Below are positions 62,779 through 64,000 of a stretch of 64,000 bases of DNA, piece by piece. The first letter of the stretch is position 1; each line of letters starts with the position of its first letter. Both the position numbers and the translations under genes were made by a program. Source of the stretch: Ifrita kowaldi (lineage: Eukaryota > Chordata > Aves > Passeriformes > Cinclosomatidae); NCBI GenBank assembly GCA_013398055.1, contig VZRS01009615.1, positions 444,760 to 508,759 of the forward strand, read 5' to 3'. The notes below the pieces were generated by a model. The model was given only the letters and a program-made list of their open reading frames with translations. It made no database searches and was not told the origin of the DNA.

Positions 62779-63186
62779 TTATCTGGTAATGAAAGACAAA
62801 TGTGGCTGTTCACGGTTACTTCTTCTTGCAGTGGTTTCTGTACCTGCTCCATGCCTTTCAGAGTTCCCTGTACAACAGAGAAGAATTTCCTGACATTTAC
62901 GTCTGAAATGGGCTACATTATACAGAATTGGATTGACAGCAGAGTTGGCAAAAGTGAATAAGGCTATCCAGAAGAAAACTGATGGCAAAATATTTAAATC
63001 TTTTTTGTAGTTCTGAACTAAAATTAAAAAAATTATTACTATTATTGGGCTCCACATAATGAAGAAAGAGATCATCAACAGAAAGAGGGCTCGGAATAGT
63101 TTGTAGTCTTGCTGGGAAACACGAATCTGATGATGTTCTGAGTAGGCTAAACCAGCATTTAAACTTCTTCTTGATGCTTTTGTAAT
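62779..63186 (-). CDS. FFAR4: FFAR4 (GPR120) long-chain fatty-acid receptor, last coding exon only
   Basis: The exon starts after a TCTGCAG acceptor (63187-63192) and runs in frame to the stop at 62779, giving 135 residues. These match the C-terminal third of FFAR4: ITKASRRSLNAGLAYSEHHQ and IRVSQQDYKLFR (third intracellular loop), TM6 with FFIMWSPII, and TM7 with FTFANSAVNPILYNV carrying the class A NPxxY motif (NPILY). After these comes a tail with CC (possible palmitoylation) and many Ser/Thr that could take arrestin-recruiting phosphates. The receptor senses omega-3 and other long-chain fatty acids through Gq and arrestin. Human FFAR4 has three exons, and the exons for TM1-TM5 lie beyond the right edge. 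The orientation, tail to tail with RBP4, matches the mammalian order. Confidence 0.93.
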   Translation of the reverse strand: MTKASRRSLNAGLAYSEHHQIRVSQQDYKLFRALFLLMISFFIMWSPIIVIIFLILVQNYKKDLNILPSVFFWIALFTFANSAVNPILYNVAHFRRKCQEILLCCTGNSERHGAGTETTARRSNREQPHLSFITR

Positions 63187-64000
63187 CTGCAGATAAAAGA
63201 GAAGAAAGCAACTTTCACTGAAACACATTTTTACAAGTGAAAAAGTAAATCTTTGCACATGATGTTTTCTTTTGAAAAGTGACTACAAAAAAGGCATTGC
63301 AGAATTCCATTTGTACTTTTTGTCAATGGTTCCATTCCAAATATTCTCACTTTACTAGCAATTCTTTTTCCTGTCACCTGTGAACTCATCTCAATATTAG
63401 GCAAAGTGGCTGCTTTTTTCATGGCTCTCTACCAGTCATAAATACTTTTCAGCATAAAACAGTCTTAACTACTCATGAAATCCCAATAAATTCAAATTAT
63501 GACCTCATTTGTTCTATCTAAAAAAACCCATTGATTATTTTCACAAATGCAAACCGGAGCATAGTTAACAATCCTGTTGATGCGCAAGAAGGAATGCGTT
63601 CCAATTCTCTTACGGTCATGCTAATATCATAAGGTAGGTATTAGAAGGAGCATGCATTTGTTACAGTGACTAAACTATTTTAAATGTGAATGAGATTGTG
63701 CATTGTTTTGTGTCACACTTAGCTTTTCAGTCAGTAATCATAGTTGCTTTCTGTGAACTAACATGAAATCTTACAGATCCTTTTGTCACTATAAAAATCT
63801 GTGTCTTGTAAAAGTACCAGACTATGGGTAGCTTGGGAATCTAGTATTAATGGGTGTACATCATCTGTCATTAAGTATTGAACCCAGTGACTTGCAAAAA
63901 ACTCTAAATCCCCTGCTCTACATCCCTGTCTTCACTGAAGTTGGCATGGCACAATTAAGTTTGTTACATTCATACATCTGATGCAAATAAAAAATCCCTG
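63187..64000 (-). other. FFAR4 intron (partial)
   Basis: This is sequence upstream of the last FFAR4 exon, running to the window edge. No exon encoding TM5 or earlier segments was found, and the open frame at 63231-63422 has no similarity to the receptor. Confidence 0.7.

Noticed and set aside
63231..63422. Minus-strand frame as an upstream FFAR4 exon
   Set aside because: No transmembrane segment or similarity to FFAR4 exon 2, and it overlaps the last exon's intron in the wrong frame.
1..64000. CRISPR arrays, operons, prophage, rRNA, tRNA or miRNA genes
   Set aside because: The window is spliced vertebrate DNA; no regular spaced repeats or tRNA/rRNA sequences were seen, and the two hairpins are not enough to call miRNAs.

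Overview
This is a 64 kb piece of vertebrate nuclear DNA, almost certainly from a bird. The evidence is short introns, CR1 retrotransposon fragments (one with the typical ATTCTATG tail), and spliced genes whose proteins closely resemble avian and mammalian orthologues. Nothing bacterial, viral or plasmid-like was seen. Four protein-coding genes can be reconstructed exon by exon: FRA10AC1 (+), PDE6C (-), RBP4 (+) and FFAR4 (-, partial). From memory, this is the conserved block at human 10q23.33 (FFAR4-RBP4-PDE6C-FRA10AC1) read in the opposite direction. The protein sequences differ from the chicken forms I recall, so I do not name a species.

Layout. Bases 1-3276 lie upstream of the first recognisable FRA10AC1 exon and are probably an early intron. 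Thirteen FRA10AC1 exons follow (3277-17870, then 3' UTR to about 18.3 kb). They give 318 residues, and only the initiating Met is missing. PDE6C is convergent with it: all 22 coding exons are present (20949-47224, 859 residues), with a first intron of about 8.7 kb. An 8 kb divergent intergenic stretch separates PDE6C from RBP4 (start codon 55689, stop 61720, five coding exons, 200 residues). The last coding exon of FFAR4 (62779-63186) faces RBP4 tail to tail; its other exons lie beyond the right edge.

Biology. RBP4 carries retinol in plasma. PDE6C is the cone-photoreceptor cGMP phosphodiesterase. FFAR4 (GPR120) is a long-chain fatty-acid receptor. FRA10AC1 is a nuclear, spliceosome-associated protein. 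RBP4 and PDE6C both serve vision and share one divergent intergenic region; the others show no obvious functional link.

I found no new multi-gene system. The items most worth checking are: a U12-type (minor-spliceosome) intron in FRA10AC1; a cluster of three decoy 5' splice sites behind a 46-bp exon; two perfect 15-bp-stem hairpins in PDE6C introns; an 18-bp perfect palindrome with a heat-shock-element core; an RFX X-box-like site in PDE6C intron 1; a CpG-dense patch in an AT-rich intron; a possible N-glycosylation sequon in RBP4; and an unusual Gly two residues before a metal-binding Asp of PDE6C.
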